This document shows positions 1 through 9,109 of a stretch of DNA of 36,178 nucleotides, in pieces; position 1 is the stretch's first letter, and every line of letters starts with the position of its first letter. The position numbers were made by a program, and so were the translations under genes. The stretch is from contig JAEUKN010000014.1 of the NCBI GenBank assembly GCA_016794305.1, forward strand, positions 1-36,178, read 5' to 3'. Under the pieces are notes generated by a model. It saw nothing but the letters and a program-made list of their open reading frames with translations, made no database searches and was not told where the DNA came from. Origin of the DNA: Alphaproteobacteria bacterium (lineage in GTDB: Bacteria > Pseudomonadota > Alphaproteobacteria > Micavibrionales > Micavibrionaceae).

Positions 1-320
1 TGATAAACGGCGTCCGCAGTGCCCTGATACCACTGGCTTTCGTCAATGCGTTGTTGTGCGGGCAAAACCTCAATAAACTCCTCCGCTTCCCCGCGCAGTA
101 AATTCCACCCCTGTTGCAGATGCCGCATGAGGCTGTGGGATTTATATTGAGTCAGGACACTAATGCGGCGCAATCCGGAATTGATACAATTCGAGAGAGT
201 AAAATCAATGATTCGATATTTTCCGCCAATATGCACCGCGGGTTTGGCGCGATTGTCGGTCAAATGTTTTAAACGCGTCCCGCGTCCGCCCGCCAGAATA
301 ATCGTTTGCGTACGTTTCAT
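1..320 (-). CDS. glgC: Glucose-1-phosphate adenylyltransferase, N-terminal part (gene cut by window edge)
   Basis: This is the first ~106 codons of ADP-glucose pyrophosphorylase, which makes ADP-glucose from glucose-1-phosphate and ATP for glycogen synthesis. The N-terminus reads [17 protein letters not shown], the nucleotide-binding signature of the family. It is followed by the family-typical stretches around [35 protein letters not shown] and [10 protein letters not shown]. The start is taken at the ATG at 318-320. The frame stays open upstream through TTG codons, and related proteins often carry a few more residues before MKR, so a start up to about 12 codons earlier is possible. No good Shine-Dalgarno sequence is visible. 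The rest of the gene lies left of the window. Confidence 0.92.
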   Translation of the reverse strand, partial: MKRTQTIILAGGRGTRLKHLTDNRAKPAVHIGGKYRIIDFTLSNCINSGLRRISVLTQYKSHSLMRHLQQGWNLLRGEAEEFIEVLPAQQRIDESQWYQGTADAVY

Positions 321-380
321 GGCGTGGTTGATATCAGAAGACAATTTAGCCAATGGATCCCATCGCGAATCAAAGAAAAT

Positions 381-398
381 CTATGGAATATACCATAG
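381..398. promoter_or_regulatory. Short inverted repeat upstream of glgC
   Basis: CTATGG and CCATAG form a perfect 6-bp inverted repeat around a 6-base AT centre, about 60 bases upstream of the glgC start. It could be a small operator or a leader hairpin. Nothing else supports a function. Confidence 0.3.
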
Positions 399-456
399 AA
401 CAACTAAAGATTATTATCAACGGAAACCGAATATTTTGTGCAATTGATCTCACCAC

Positions 457-522
457 CCGTCAAATTTCGTAACCCCGCACTTGATGCGGGGTCCGGATAC
501 GGGATGATTTGAAAATTGACGG
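457..522. repeat. Palindromic intergenic repeat between mnmC and glgC (possible terminator)
   Basis: Outer arms CCGTCAA (457-463) and TTGACGG (516-522) enclose an inner GC-rich hairpin, CCCCGCA / TGCGGGG (473-479 and 485-491) with loop CTTGA. The inner part resembles the 'CCCCGCACTTGATGCGGGG' type of extragenic palindrome common in alphaproteobacteria. It lies just after the mnmC stop, so it may also end or protect that transcript. No clear U-run follows. Confidence 0.65.
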
Positions 523-540
523 ATGGTAATGCAATTGGTT

Positions 541-2448
541 TTAGGAAATCGTAAGATTTGCAGGTTGATCGGGCTTTATAATGCGCGATGGCGCAAGTTT
601 TTTGAGAACTGATTTTGGTAGAATCTGCGGCCCACCGATGCACAAATGCGCCAAAATTTTTGCCCCCAGTGGCGCGGTGATAAGGCCGTGTGAGCCATGA
701 GCCAGTGAGACATATAATCGCGGAAAATGCGGTAATTCCCCGATGATCGGGATACGGTCGCGTGTGGTGCAACGCAGTGCAGCACGCCCGGAAATAATCG
801 TGGCTGCACCGTCAAATTGCGGAATTTGGTGCGATAGTTTTTGCAAAACAAATGCGTGATCTTGCGCCCTTACGTCCACACCTTCATCCCATGGTTCGAA
901 GGTCGATCCCACCACCATATGGGTTCCGTCAGGTCCATCAAAGGGCTTGGATGCATAACCGCCATAGCAAAGATTAAGCGCAAGATTTTCAAAAGCTGCA
1001 GGGGTTTTGATCACGCTGATTTGACCCCGCACAGTTTGAAGCGGCAAGTAGTTGGAATTGAAAAATTTTGCTGCGTAATTGCTGCAGGCTAAAATCACTG
1101 CATCATATATTTTTCCGTTCACACACCATTGTGTGCCCTGCGGATTTAGTCTATCCACTTGCTCAAAATATACTGAAAGATTGGCGTGCGCGCGCAGCAA
1201 ATAATGCACAAAATGATAGGGTGAAACAGATCCGGCATCGGGCAAAAATACGCCGCCACTGTTGAGGGGGATATGTGCGAGGTCACTGGCTTCTTCGGCA
1301 TTCACCCTCACGGCGTGATCATGGTGCCACGCCCATTCGTGGGGAAATACATCAAGTCGATGCTCACGCTTTTCCTGCCCTGCGTCACTGATATGATCTG
1401 CAGCATTTGAGAGATGTAAATTCCCAAAATGTAGATGAAAAGGACCCGCGTTATCTTGATTTTTCGCTGTATCTTTGGCCGCCTGTTTAAACAATTTCAA
1501 ACTATGCGCAAAGGCGGGGGAATAGAAATCGGACTCAAAACCGCGGCGCGCAGTTAACCGCGGATTGTAAAGCCCCAAGGCGTTCCCGGACGCCCCCGAG
1601 CCAAGTCCCGCGCGTTCATACAAATCCACCTTGATACCATGTTGGAGGAGTTCATGAGCGGCACTCGCCCCCGCAAGGCCGCCGCCGATAATTGCAACGG
1701 ATTGCACGGATGATGCGGGGCAGGCGTTTGGTAAGGAATTTTGCGCAGACGATACAGCACAAGATTGCGCAGCAAAATATCCCCCAAAATGTCCTTTAAT
1801 CATATCGCGTTTGCGTCCAAAACCGCGGGCTTTGATGACTTCAAATCCTTGCTGGCGAAGGCCGTTTTTTACCAATCCCGCCGCTGTAAAAGTGGCAAAG
1901 CTCGCATTGGGACTTGATAGTCTGGCCATATTTTTAAACAAAATATCGGACCACATATCGGGATTTTTGGCCGGGGCATGACCATCCAAAAACCAGCAAT
2001 CGACTTTTGTAACCGCCTCATCCAATTCCAGAATCGCGCGATTGACATCATCAAAAATGAGCAAAAGATCAATCTGGGGCGTGAGCGCAATATGATGCCA
2101 CCCGCCAATGCGCGGCGGATAGGACGCGCATATAAGGTCAAGATTTTTCCCCAATTGATCCTGCCAGGGGGTTAAATATTGGCGAATTTCAGTTGGTGAG
2201 AGCGGGTATTTTTCAAAGGAAATATAGCTGAGTTTTGCGGATTTTTGGGCGGTTTTCGCAAATAAATCCCAAGCGCACAAAAAATTGAGCCCGGTGCCAA
2301 ATCCGGTTTCACAAATGGTGAAATTTTGCCGATGTTCCCAAGCGGCGGGGAGGTTATTTTGCTGCAAGAAAACATAGCGACTCTCGCTCAACCCATCCTC
2401 GGCCGCAAAATAAATATCGTCAAAAATGTCAGAATGCGGTTGGGTCAT
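541..2448 (-). CDS. mnmC: Bifunctional tRNA 5-methylaminomethyl-2-thiouridine biosynthesis protein
   Basis: MnmC carries out the last two steps of mnm5s2U formation at wobble position 34 of tRNAs. An FAD-dependent domain removes the carboxymethyl group and a SAM-dependent domain methylates the amine. At 635 residues it has family length and both halves are present. The N-terminal methyltransferase shows the SAM motif ETGFGTGLNF (about 47-56) and the catalytic-loop sequence FLDGHAPAKNPDMW (about 153-166). The C-terminal oxidoreductase begins with the dinucleotide-binding fingerprint VAIIGGGLAGASAA (251-264). Its start overlaps the pabB stop by four bases (ATGA-type), so it is translated with pabB as the last gene of the aroG-nadE-pabB-mnmC run. 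Confidence 0.95.
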   Translation of the reverse strand: MTQPHSDIFDDIYFAAEDGLSESRYVFLQQNNLPAAWEHRQNFTICETGFGTGLNFLCAWDLFAKTAQKSAKLSYISFEKYPLSPTEIRQYLTPWQDQLGKNLDLICASYPPRIGGWHHIALTPQIDLLLIFDDVNRAILELDEAVTKVDCWFLDGHAPAKNPDMWSDILFKNMARLSSPNASFATFTAAGLVKNGLRQQGFEVIKARGFGRKRDMIKGHFGGYFAAQSCAVSSAQNSLPNACPASSVQSVAIIGGGLAGASAAHELLQHGIKVDLYERAGLGSGASGNALGLYNPRLTARRGFESDFYSPAFAHSLKLFKQAAKDTAKNQDNAGPFHLHFGNLHLSNAADHISDAGQEKREHRLDVFPHEWAWHHDHAVRVNAEEASDLAHIPLNSGGVFLPDAGSVSPYHFVHYLLRAHANLSVYFEQVDRLNPQGTQWCVNGKIYDAVILACSNYAAKFFNSNYLPLQTVRGQISVIKTPAAFENLALNLCYGGYASKPFDGPDGTHMVVGSTFEPWDEGVDVRAQDHAFVLQKLSHQIPQFDGAATIISGRAALRCTTRDRIPIIGELPHFPRLYVSLAHGSHGLITAPLGAKILAHLCIGGPQILPKSVLKKLAPSRIIKPDQPANLTIS

Positions 2449-3860
2449 AGTGCGGACAAATCCCCTAAAGCTTCGAAAATTTTTTGTGCCTTAAGCCGTG
2501 TTTCCGCATATTCTGCGGCCGCGTTTGAACAAGCGGTAATCCCCCCGCCGACACAAAAAGTCATTGTGTTTTGATGATGGGTGAGTGTCCGAATGGCTAT
2601 GTTGGTTTGCAAGGCACCGTCTATCCCCACCCACCCTAAGGACCCGCAATAAACACCGCGTGTGAAGCATTCATGCTGCGCAATAATTTCCATCGCGCGA
2701 ATCTTGGGTGCGCCGGTAATCGAGCCCCCGGGAAAGCAAGATTTGAGAAGGGATAAAGAGGTATTTTTTGGTGCGATATTGCCATGCACTTCGGAAACCA
2801 GATGATAAAGCCCGGCGAATTTTTGAATTTCAAAGATTTTTTCAACTGTAACCGATTGGAAATCGCAAATTTTAGAAAAATCATTGCGCATTAAATCCAC
2901 AATCATCAAATTTTCTGCGCGGTCTTTTTCACTGTGTTTGAGGGAATTAAGATCATGCGCCGTGCCTTTGATCGGGCGGGTTACCGCATGACCGTTTGAA
3001 GAAATTTCAAGAAATGATTCCGGTGACGCAGAGAGTATTTTTAAATCCCCCCAATTCATATAGGCGGCGTAAGGGGCAGGGTTAATCACGCGTAAATTCA
3101 AATAGGCTGCAAAGGGGTCGTAGTTTTTTGGTGTTGAGGCGCAAAATTGCTGCGCAAAATTGGCCTGAAAAACCTCGCCCGCAAAAATAAGATCAATGAT
3201 TTTTTCTACATGAGAAAGATATTCGTCCCGCGTGATTTGCGCATAAAAACTGAGCCTTTGGATTGTGGGTGATGTGCTTTTTCTGTGAGATTGAAGAAGG
3301 TCAGATTCAAAATTCTGATAAAGATTATTTGCCGCTGTTTCATCCACAGCATAAACGCCGAACCATGTTTTTTGTGCGCCATGATCATGGATAAAAAATT
3401 GCGTATAAAAACCGAACTGAGCCAATGGATAGGGCGCGCGATTTTTGCCTAATGGTAAAATCATTTGGCGCAATTTCGACTCAAGACTCTCCCCCAAATC
3501 ATAGGCCCAGTAACCCGCCCAACCGCCCAGAAAAATTGTGGGATTCAAATGAAGATCATCCCGACTATTCAAAATTTTTATGGTGTTTTGACCTGGAGGG
3601 CGACAATCATAACATGGAAAAGAATGGGACTCAAAAGCCTCACCATCCTCAAAAATTTTAACCTGTTCCGGGCCCCACATCACATAGGAAAAACGGTTGA
3701 GCAGATGCCCATCCCGTGCACTATCAAACCACAAGAATCCATGATGATTGTGATAGGTTTGTGCAACCTGAAGAATGGCAATATTGCACGGAAATAAAAA
3801 TAATTCCCTAGGCTGCGAAGTGGCAGAATTTATAGCCGTATAATCAGGAATTGTAGCCAT
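2445..3860 (-). CDS. pabB: Aminodeoxychorismate synthase component I
   Basis: PabB converts chorismate and ammonia to 4-amino-4-deoxychorismate, the first committed step to p-aminobenzoate and folate. The chorismate-binding domain fills the C-terminal half. It contains PIKGT (296-300); this lysine (K298) is the residue that separates PabB from anthranilate synthase (PIAGT). Further family motifs are DLMRND, SEVHG and FPGGSITGAPK. No glutamine amidotransferase (pabA) or lyase (pabC) lies nearby, so its partner must be encoded elsewhere. The start at 3860 lies 17 bases inside the end of nadE and has no clear Shine-Dalgarno sequence, which suggests coupled translation. It sits downstream of DAHP synthase, which feeds chorismate. 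Confidence 0.93.
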   Translation of the reverse strand: MATIPDYTAINSATSQPRELFLFPCNIAILQVAQTYHNHHGFLWFDSARDGHLLNRFSYVMWGPEQVKIFEDGEAFESHSFPCYDCRPPGQNTIKILNSRDDLHLNPTIFLGGWAGYWAYDLGESLESKLRQMILPLGKNRAPYPLAQFGFYTQFFIHDHGAQKTWFGVYAVDETAANNLYQNFESDLLQSHRKSTSPTIQRLSFYAQITRDEYLSHVEKIIDLIFAGEVFQANFAQQFCASTPKNYDPFAAYLNLRVINPAPYAAYMNWGDLKILSASPESFLEISSNGHAVTRPIKGTAHDLNSLKHSEKDRAENLMIVDLMRNDFSKICDFQSVTVEKIFEIQKFAGLYHLVSEVHGNIAPKNTSLSLLKSCFPGGSITGAPKIRAMEIIAQHECFTRGVYCGSLGWVGIDGALQTNIAIRTLTHHQNTMTFCVGGGITACSNAAAEYAETRLKAQKIFEALGDLSAL

Positions 3861-5532
3861 TGCAAATCGGATAGCGGCGACCAGATTTCAAATCGCGGCG
3901 TGAAATTTTTGGCCCTGGAGCAGATTGCTGGCGTTTATACTCCGCACGTTTAAGCAGTGTTGCAATTTTTTTCACCATGTCGCCATCATATCCCCGCGCG
4001 ATGGTAGCGGAAATGGAGAGATTTTTTTCGATCAAATGATGCAAAATTTCATCCAAAATTTCATAGGGCGGCAGGCTATCTTGATCCGTTTGATTGTCGC
4101 GCAATTCTGCCGATGGCGGGCGATCAAGAATGGATTGGGGGATGATGCCGCCTAGCCCTGCCGATTGCGCAGCCTGTGTTTGATTGAGCCAATCACAAAT
4201 GCGGTAAATTTCGGTTTTATAAATGTCCTTAAGCGGGTTATAACCGCCGCACATATCCCCGTAAAGTGTCGCGTATCCCATCGCCATTTCGGATTTATTT
4301 CCCGTTGTTACCACCATTGCGCCGGTCATATTGGACCGTGTCATCAGGATAAGTCCCCGCAGACGTGATTGCAAATTTTCGTGCGCTAGACCCTGTGTGT
4401 TTGGCTCCAGAGTCATAAAACTTTGCATCAAAGTTTCGATTGGAATTATTTCGTAACTTATCCCTAAATTTTGTGCACAAAGTGCAGCGTCATCCAAACT
4501 TTGCTGCGCGGTAAAACGTGAAGGCATCATGATGGCATGAACGTTATAAGCCCCCACAGCGTCAACCGCAATCGCAGCCGCCAATGCACTATCCACCCCG
4601 CCCGATAACCCAATCAAGACGCCGGATTGGCCAGATTTTTTGAGATAGTCGCGCAAGCCCAAGCACGCAGCATTATAGGCCAAAGATTCGGGCTGTTCTT
4701 CGAGTGGTGCTTCGTGCGAGGCAGTTTGCAAGAGTTCATCACTTCTGATGGTTAAAAAATCTTCGTCAAATCCTTTTAAGCGATGCGAGATTTGACCCGC
4801 AGCATTCACCGCAAAAGAATGCCCGTCAAACACCAAGCTATCCTGCCCGCCGACCTGGTTCACATAGATGATCGGCAGCTGATTTTCTGAGAATCTTTGC
4901 TGCGCAATATTTTGCCGTTGAGTGATTTTATCTTTCTCAAACGGGCTCGCGTGAATGCCAATCAAAATCTCCGCACCGCAGGATTTGAGATATTGAGCAG
5001 GCTCCGCATACCAGAAATCTTCACAAATCATCACACCCAATTTTGTGCCGCGAAAGCCAATGATCGGCTGTTTTTCGGCCGCTGTAAAATATCGTTTTTC
5101 ATCGAACACGCCATAATTGGGCAAATATTGTTTGTGGCAGTGATGAAGAATTTCACCGCGATCAAGAATGACGGCACTGTTATAAAGCTCTCCGTCTTTT
5201 TGGTGGGGAGTGCCGAGCAAAATGGCGCAAGAATAGTTGCGCCCGTAAGATGCTAAATCATGGAGGGCCTTCTCCGCTTCGTCTAAAAATCCTGCATTTA
5301 AAAGTAAATCCTGAGCAGGGTAGCCGATCAATGCCAATTCAGGAAAAATCAACAAATCTGTTTGCCCTTCAAAGCGACCCCATGCCGATTTGATTTTCGC
5401 ACAATTACCAATCAGATCACCCACCGAACTATTGATTTGAGCGAGGGTCAGACGCAATGGCTTAGCGCACTGAAGCACAGATGAGGGGAGCACAGATGGC
5501 GGGCGCGAGGAGTTGGAGGGTATAGTCATCAC
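3844..5532 (-). CDS. nadE: Glutamine-dependent NAD+ synthetase
   Basis: The enzyme amidates deamido-NAD to NAD+ using ammonia released from glutamine. The N-terminal nitrilase-fold glutaminase has the expected triad: E65 in FPELALIGYP, K134 in HHCHKQYLPNYG and C170 in GVMICEDFW. The C-terminal synthetase has the ATP-pyrophosphatase P-loop SGGVDS (310-315). The 562 residues match the glutamine-dependent form. The start is a GTG directly followed by an ATG (MM...); the ATG at 5527-5529 is equally plausible. It begins six bases after the aroG stop and overlaps pabB at its 3' end, so all belong to one transcript. Confidence 0.95.
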   Translation of the reverse strand: MMTIPSNSSRPPSVLPSSVLQCAKPLRLTLAQINSSVGDLIGNCAKIKSAWGRFEGQTDLLIFPELALIGYPAQDLLLNAGFLDEAEKALHDLASYGRNYSCAILLGTPHQKDGELYNSAVILDRGEILHHCHKQYLPNYGVFDEKRYFTAAEKQPIIGFRGTKLGVMICEDFWYAEPAQYLKSCGAEILIGIHASPFEKDKITQRQNIAQQRFSENQLPIIYVNQVGGQDSLVFDGHSFAVNAAGQISHRLKGFDEDFLTIRSDELLQTASHEAPLEEQPESLAYNAACLGLRDYLKKSGQSGVLIGLSGGVDSALAAAIAVDAVGAYNVHAIMMPSRFTAQQSLDDAALCAQNLGISYEIIPIETLMQSFMTLEPNTQGLAHENLQSRLRGLILMTRSNMTGAMVVTTGNKSEMAMGYATLYGDMCGGYNPLKDIYKTEIYRICDWLNQTQAAQSAGLGGIIPQSILDRPPSAELRDNQTDQDSLPPYEILDEILHHLIEKNLSISATIARGYDGDMVKKIATLLKRAEYKRQQSAPGPKISRRDLKSGRRYPICNGYNS

Positions 5533-5538
5533 AAAAAG

Positions 5539-6918
5539 TTACGTAAGAGTCCCCGATTTACGATCACGGCGAATGGTTTTAAGTTCATCGGCAATCATAA
5601 ACGCGAGTTCCAATGATTGGGAGGCATTGAGGCGCGGATCACAATGTGTATGGTAACGGGCGGAGAGGTCTTCTTCACGAATCTCGTTAATCCCGCCAAT
5701 ACATTCGGTAACGTTTTGGCCGGTCATTTCGATATGAAGCCCACCCGCCACAGTTCCTTCGGCCTTATGAACCGCGAAGAAATCCTTGACTTCGCTCATG
5801 ATGGATTCGAGCAACCGAGTTTTATATCCGCTGGAGCTTTTCACCGTGTTGCCGTGCATGGGGTCGCAAATCCAGGTGACATTGCGCCCTTCACGCTTCA
5901 CGCGGTTGACCAATTGCGGCAAATGATCAAAAACTTTCCCCGATCCCATGCGGGAAATGAGGGTGAGCCGCCCCGGTTCATTATCCGGGCTGATGCGGTC
6001 AATCAAACGTATGAGATCATCCGGCGAGCAAGATGGCGGGCATTTAAGGCCCACAGGGTTCTTAATGCCGCGCACAAATTCAATCTGGGCGTGGTCCTCT
6101 TGGTTCGTGCGGGCACCGATCCACACCAAATGCGCCGAACAATCATACCAATCCCCGGTGATGCTATCCATCCGCGTAAGTGATTCTTCGTACGGGAGCA
6201 ACAAGGCTTCGTGACAGGTGTAAAAATTGGTTTGGCGCAAAATATGCGGAATGGTTTCACCGGTCATCCCGCAGGCCGTCATGAAGTCAAGTGCCTGTTC
6301 AATCCGTTCGGATAATTTGGTAAAGCGAGCTTCCTGCGGCGTGTCGCGCACGAAATCAAGATTCCATTTATGCACCATGTGTAAATCGGCATAACCGCCA
6401 TAGGCAAAGGCACGCAATAGATTGAGCGTCGCGGCGGATTGGTTATAGGCCCGCAACATACGCACCGGATCGGGGCGGCGTGCGCCTTCCGTAAACTCAA
6501 TGCCGTTGATAATATCGCCGCGATAGGTAGGAAGAGTTTGACCGTTTTGCGTTTCCGTATCTTCGGATCGCGGCTTGGCAAATTGGCCCGCCATACGACC
6601 CATCTTGATCACGGGCATAGAACCGGAAAAGGTCATGACCACAGCCATTTGCAGCAAGACACGGAACGTATCGCGGATTTTTTGCGCATTAAATTCAGCA
6701 AAGCTTTCGGCGCAATCACCGCCCATTAAAACAAACGCATTCCCTTCGGAGGCTTGCGCCAATTGAGCCTTTAAAGCCCGTGCCTCCCCCGCAAACACAA
6801 GCGGCGGCAATTCCCGCAACTTAGCTTCGGTTTCCTTTAATTGCGGCGCGTCGTCGCCGTAACTTGGTAATTGCTTGGCGGGTTTCGTGCGCCAGCTAGC
6901 AGGGGTCCAATCAGTCAT
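5539..6918 (-). CDS. aroG: Class II 3-deoxy-7-phosphoheptulonate (DAHP) synthase
   Basis: The first enzyme of the shikimate pathway, condensing phosphoenolpyruvate and erythrose-4-phosphate. It is the plant/actinobacterial class II type, recognised by its start (WTPASWR), by [11 protein letters not shown], by [12 protein letters not shown] and by [11 protein letters not shown]. At 459 residues it has normal class II length. The symbol is approximate: aroG, aroF and aroH are used variously for this family. A Shine-Dalgarno-like TAGGAAAAAG precedes the ATG. It heads the aroG-nadE-pabB-mnmC operon, for which a promoter is proposed at 6947-6976. It shares chorismate-directed metabolism with pabB two genes downstream. 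Confidence 0.95.
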   Translation of the reverse strand: MTDWTPASWRTKPAKQLPSYGDDAPQLKETEAKLRELPPLVFAGEARALKAQLAQASEGNAFVLMGGDCAESFAEFNAQKIRDTFRVLLQMAVVMTFSGSMPVIKMGRMAGQFAKPRSEDTETQNGQTLPTYRGDIINGIEFTEGARRPDPVRMLRAYNQSAATLNLLRAFAYGGYADLHMVHKWNLDFVRDTPQEARFTKLSERIEQALDFMTACGMTGETIPHILRQTNFYTCHEALLLPYEESLTRMDSITGDWYDCSAHLVWIGARTNQEDHAQIEFVRGIKNPVGLKCPPSCSPDDLIRLIDRISPDNEPGRLTLISRMGSGKVFDHLPQLVNRVKREGRNVTWICDPMHGNTVKSSSGYKTRLLESIMSEVKDFFAVHKAEGTVAGGLHIEMTGQNVTECIGGINEIREEDLSARYHTHCDPRLNASQSLELAFMIADELKTIRRDRKSGTLT

Positions 6919-6946
6919 TTATCTTTTTCCTAATTCATCCTTCGGC

Positions 6947-6976
6947 ACTATATCTTAATATCTTATTTTTTAACAA
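6947..6976 (-). promoter_or_regulatory. Candidate promoter of the aroG-nadE-pabB-mnmC operon
   Basis: On the minus strand TTGTTA (6976-6971) and TATAGT (6952-6947) are separated by 18 bases. Transcription would begin near 6940, giving a leader of about 20 bases with the ribosome site TAGGAAAAAG. The -35 match is moderate and the -10 match good. Confidence 0.45.
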
Positions 6977-7043
6977 AATAAAATCGCCGCCGTTTCTTTT
7001 GCGGTGCAATAATCCCACCTATATTTTATGGTAAAATCCTAAC

Positions 7044-7646
7044 TTAAGGGTAAAGAAATTCCTTATCCCAAGAATTTTCGCCTTTTCCGGAAAGTTTATA
7101 GCGTACACGGCGGTGTAAACGATACTCCCCTTCGCGCCAAAACTCAATTGAAACCGGGATGAGACGAAATCCCGACCAATAAGGCGGTCGAGGGGGGGAA
7201 TCGCCGTATTTTTCCTCCATTTGTCGCGTTTGCTCCAAAAGTTGCGCGCGATCCGCCAAAGGACGCGATTGGCGGGACGCCCACGCGCCAATGCGATTTC
7301 CCAAGGGGCGAGAATGGTAATATTCATCGGCTTCGTCTGTGCTTACGGGGGCAATACCGCCCCGCACGCGCACCTGGCGTTTTAAACTTTTCCAATGAAA
7401 ATTAATGGCGGCAAGAGGGTTTTGGATCAATTCTTGCCCTTTTGCGCTTTCAAAATTAGTAAAAAAGCAAAATCCGCGCGGGTCGATCCTGCGGATTAAC
7501 ACCACCCGCACATCGGGGAGTCCCTCATCATCAACCGTGGCAAGGGCCGCCGCGTCGGGGTCGCTGGGCTCTAAGCTTTTGGCCTCAAGGAACCAATTTT
7601 GAAATAATTCGTAGGGAGAGTTTGGATACTCACTTAAGACGTCCAT
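7044..7646 (-). CDS. pdxH: Pyridoxine/pyridoxamine 5'-phosphate oxidase
   Basis: An FMN-dependent oxidase that forms pyridoxal 5'-phosphate from PNP or PMP. The 200 residues match the family. Seen in order are the FMN-binding section VRVVLIRRIDPRGFCFFTNF, then WKSLKRQVRVRG, then YHSRPLGNRIGAWAS, and the substrate-binding C-terminal region with FWREGEYRLHRR ending near W...FLYP. It stands alone: aroG follows 125 bases downstream on the same strand with its own candidate promoter, and the lipoprotein gene diverges upstream. The 127-base divergent region is AT-rich and must hold promoters for both genes; no convincing boxes are visible there. Confidence 0.94.
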   Translation of the reverse strand: MDVLSEYPNSPYELFQNWFLEAKSLEPSDPDAAALATVDDEGLPDVRVVLIRRIDPRGFCFFTNFESAKGQELIQNPLAAINFHWKSLKRQVRVRGGIAPVSTDEADEYYHSRPLGNRIGAWASRQSRPLADRAQLLEQTRQMEEKYGDSPPRPPYWSGFRLIPVSIEFWREGEYRLHRRVRYKLSGKGENSWDKEFLYP

Positions 7647-7773
7647 TTTTCTACACCGCCATATGGTTAAAAAATAATTTTTTATACTATATTTTCTTGC
7701 GGGGAAAAACCATTTATATATGCGTTGTAACTGTGACGCGCGTAATGCAAATTTTTTGAAAGGATTTAATCAC

Positions 7774-8244
7774 ATGAAATTGAAATTTTTGGCCGTATTA
7801 TTGATGGCTTCGCTCTCTCTGACGGCGTGTATGGAGCAAGCGGGGAGCAAGCAAACCTTGGGAACTGCGACGGGGGCTATTTTGGGCGGCGTTGCGGGGG
7901 CTCAGTTCGGTAAAGGAACGGGCCAGTTGGTGGGCGTTGGACTTGGTGCTCTCCTTGGTAGTTTGGTTGGAAGTGAAATTGGGCAATCGCTTGATCGCGC
8001 CGACTTGGCCTATGCCAACCAAGCCACTCAGCGTGCTTATCAAGCCCCTATAGGCGAGACGATCAGCTGGAATAACCCCCAATCCGGGCATTCGGGCACC
8101 ATCACCCCGATTCGCGAAGGCAGCAGCACGGCAGGGCGCTATTGCCGTGAATATACCCAAACTATCTATGTGGGCGGACGCCAACAAAGCGGCCATGGCA
8201 CAGCTTGCCAAAGCCCCGATGGTACGTGGGAAATCGTGAACTAA
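7774..8244 (+). CDS. Glycine-zipper outer-membrane lipoprotein (17-kDa antigen-like)
   Basis: A 156-residue lipoprotein. The start is placed at the ATG at 7774, which has GAAAGGA upstream and opens a classic lipoprotein signal (MKLKFLAVLLMASLSLTAC, lipobox LTAC with Cys19). An 18-codon upstream extension is rejected because it would bury the signal peptide. The middle is a glycine-zipper segment rich in GxxxG (GAILGGVAGAQFG, GLGALLGSLVGSEIG), predicted to insert into the outer membrane. A C-terminal domain follows with two cysteines (YCREYTQ, TACQSPDGTW). This layout is that of the rickettsial 17-kDa surface antigen / SlyB-type family, probably with a role in envelope stability. Confidence 0.85.
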   Translation: MKLKFLAVLLMASLSLTACMEQAGSKQTLGTATGAILGGVAGAQFGKGTGQLVGVGLGALLGSLVGSEIGQSLDRADLAYANQATQRAYQAPIGETISWNNPQSGHSGTITPIREGSSTAGRYCREYTQTIYVGGRQQSGHGTACQSPDGTWEIVN

Positions 8245-8292
8245 TTGGTTGCCCAATTGGTTCATAGTCTGGGTTTAAAAGGCATATTTTAA

Positions 8293-8748
8293 ATGCATTG
8301 CCCGTTTTGCGGATTTGCGGAAACGCAGGTTAAAGACTCCCGTCCCAGTGAGGACGGGACGTCGATTAAGCGACGTCGCGCGTGCCCTGAATGCGGGGCA
8401 CGCTTTAATACGTATGAACGCAGCCAATTGCGTGATTTGGTTGTGATTAAATCAGGCGATAAACGCCAAAATTTTGAACGCGATAAAATTATAAGGTCCA
8501 TGCAGGTTGCCCTGCGCAAACGGCCGATCACGGCGGATCAGATGGAACGCGCGGTGAACGGCATTGTGCGGCAGTTGGAAATTACCGGCGAAAATGAAAT
8601 TCCCTCGCGCCTGATCGGGGAACTCGTGATGCAATCCCTTATGGAGCTGGATATTATCGGCTATATTCGCTATGCCTCGGTTTACCGTGATTTCAGCCGG
8701 GCCGAAGATTTCCGCGATTTCGTTAAAAGCCTTGAACAGCTGGTGTAA
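8293..8748 (+). CDS. nrdR: Transcriptional repressor of ribonucleotide reductase genes
   Basis: NrdR is a nucleotide-sensing repressor that binds NrdR boxes upstream of ribonucleotide reductase genes. The 151-residue protein begins with the four-cysteine zinc ribbon ([17 protein letters not shown] ... [13 protein letters not shown]) and continues with the ATP-cone domain, including [17 protein letters not shown]. Family length is about 150. The start at 8293 has an AAGG element about 10 bases upstream. No ribonucleotide reductase gene or NrdR box is visible in the window. The short gap before it (8243-8258) holds a small AATTGG/CCAATT hairpin that may separate it from the lipoprotein. Confidence 0.96.
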   Translation: MHCPFCGFAETQVKDSRPSEDGTSIKRRRACPECGARFNTYERSQLRDLVVIKSGDKRQNFERDKIIRSMQVALRKRPITADQMERAVNGIVRQLEITGENEIPSRLIGELVMQSLMELDIIGYIRYASVYRDFSRAEDFRDFVKSLEQLV

Positions 8749-8756
8749 AAGATTGC

Positions 8757-8790
8757 TTGAACAGGTTCTAAGAGCTTGTTTACAATGTCT
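8757..8790. repeat. Repeat-end-like sequences downstream of nrdR
   Basis: GAACAGGTT followed by CTAAG matches the right end and flank (GAACAGGTT, CTGAG) of the MITE-like element at 32206-32346. The adjoining AGAGCTTGTTTACAATGTCTCA resembles the sequence at 19799-19819. It looks like leftover ends of small mobile elements abutting at a CTNAG target. The stretches are short, so coincidence is possible. Confidence 0.35.
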
Positions 8791-8837
8791 CAGAGAGGGG
8801 CTTTAGTCAATAAAATCTCTCTAGAAAGGAGGGAATT

Positions 8838-9071
8838 GTGGGATTGTGGAAAAAAATCTGTGCGGGCATCAGTCTGAGCTTTTCTCTAATTTTTGTTTGG
8901 TTATGGTATGAACAATATGCGCGCTGGCGTGGTTGTTTTGATGAAGATGGCCGTTGTTATGAAGATGGTCTGGTACATCTGGAACAGGCGGGTATTGCTT
9001 GGGGTGTTTGTGCCGGCCTGTCATTTCTTTGTTTTCTCGTGTTTTATGCATTGATACGTTTAAACAAGTGA
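8838..9071 (+). CDS. Small two-helix membrane protein, unrecognised
   Basis: A 77-residue protein starting at GTG (8838), chosen because a strong ribosome-binding site (AAAGGAGGG) sits just upstream. Two hydrophobic helices (about residues 7-24 and 51-72) flank a polar loop with two cysteines, GCFDEDGRCYEDG. The loop would face one side of the membrane, and the cysteines could form a disulphide if it is periplasmic. It lies between nrdR and an MFS gene on the same strand. I do not recognise a family. The good ribosome site and sensible topology make it a likely real gene. Confidence 0.7.
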   Translation: MGLWKKICAGISLSFSLIFVWLWYEQYARWRGCFDEDGRCYEDGLVHLEQAGIAWGVCAGLSFLCFLVFYALIRLNK

Positions 9072-9109
9072 TATAATTCGTTTTTTATGCGTGGTATTTC
9101 CGGGTTTTT

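Noticed and set aside
5617..6183. Long plus-strand open frame of 188 codons
   Set aside because: It lies wholly inside aroG on the other strand, has no family resemblance and no ribosome site. It is a shadow of the aroG codon pattern.
7798..8265. Minus-strand open frame of 155 codons
   Set aside because: It is antisense to the lipoprotein gene, which has a clear lipobox and ribosome site. The antisense product matches nothing.
8749..8837. NrdR box downstream of nrdR
   Set aside because: No sequence close to the paired NrdR-box pattern is present. The palindromic bits are better explained by element ends.
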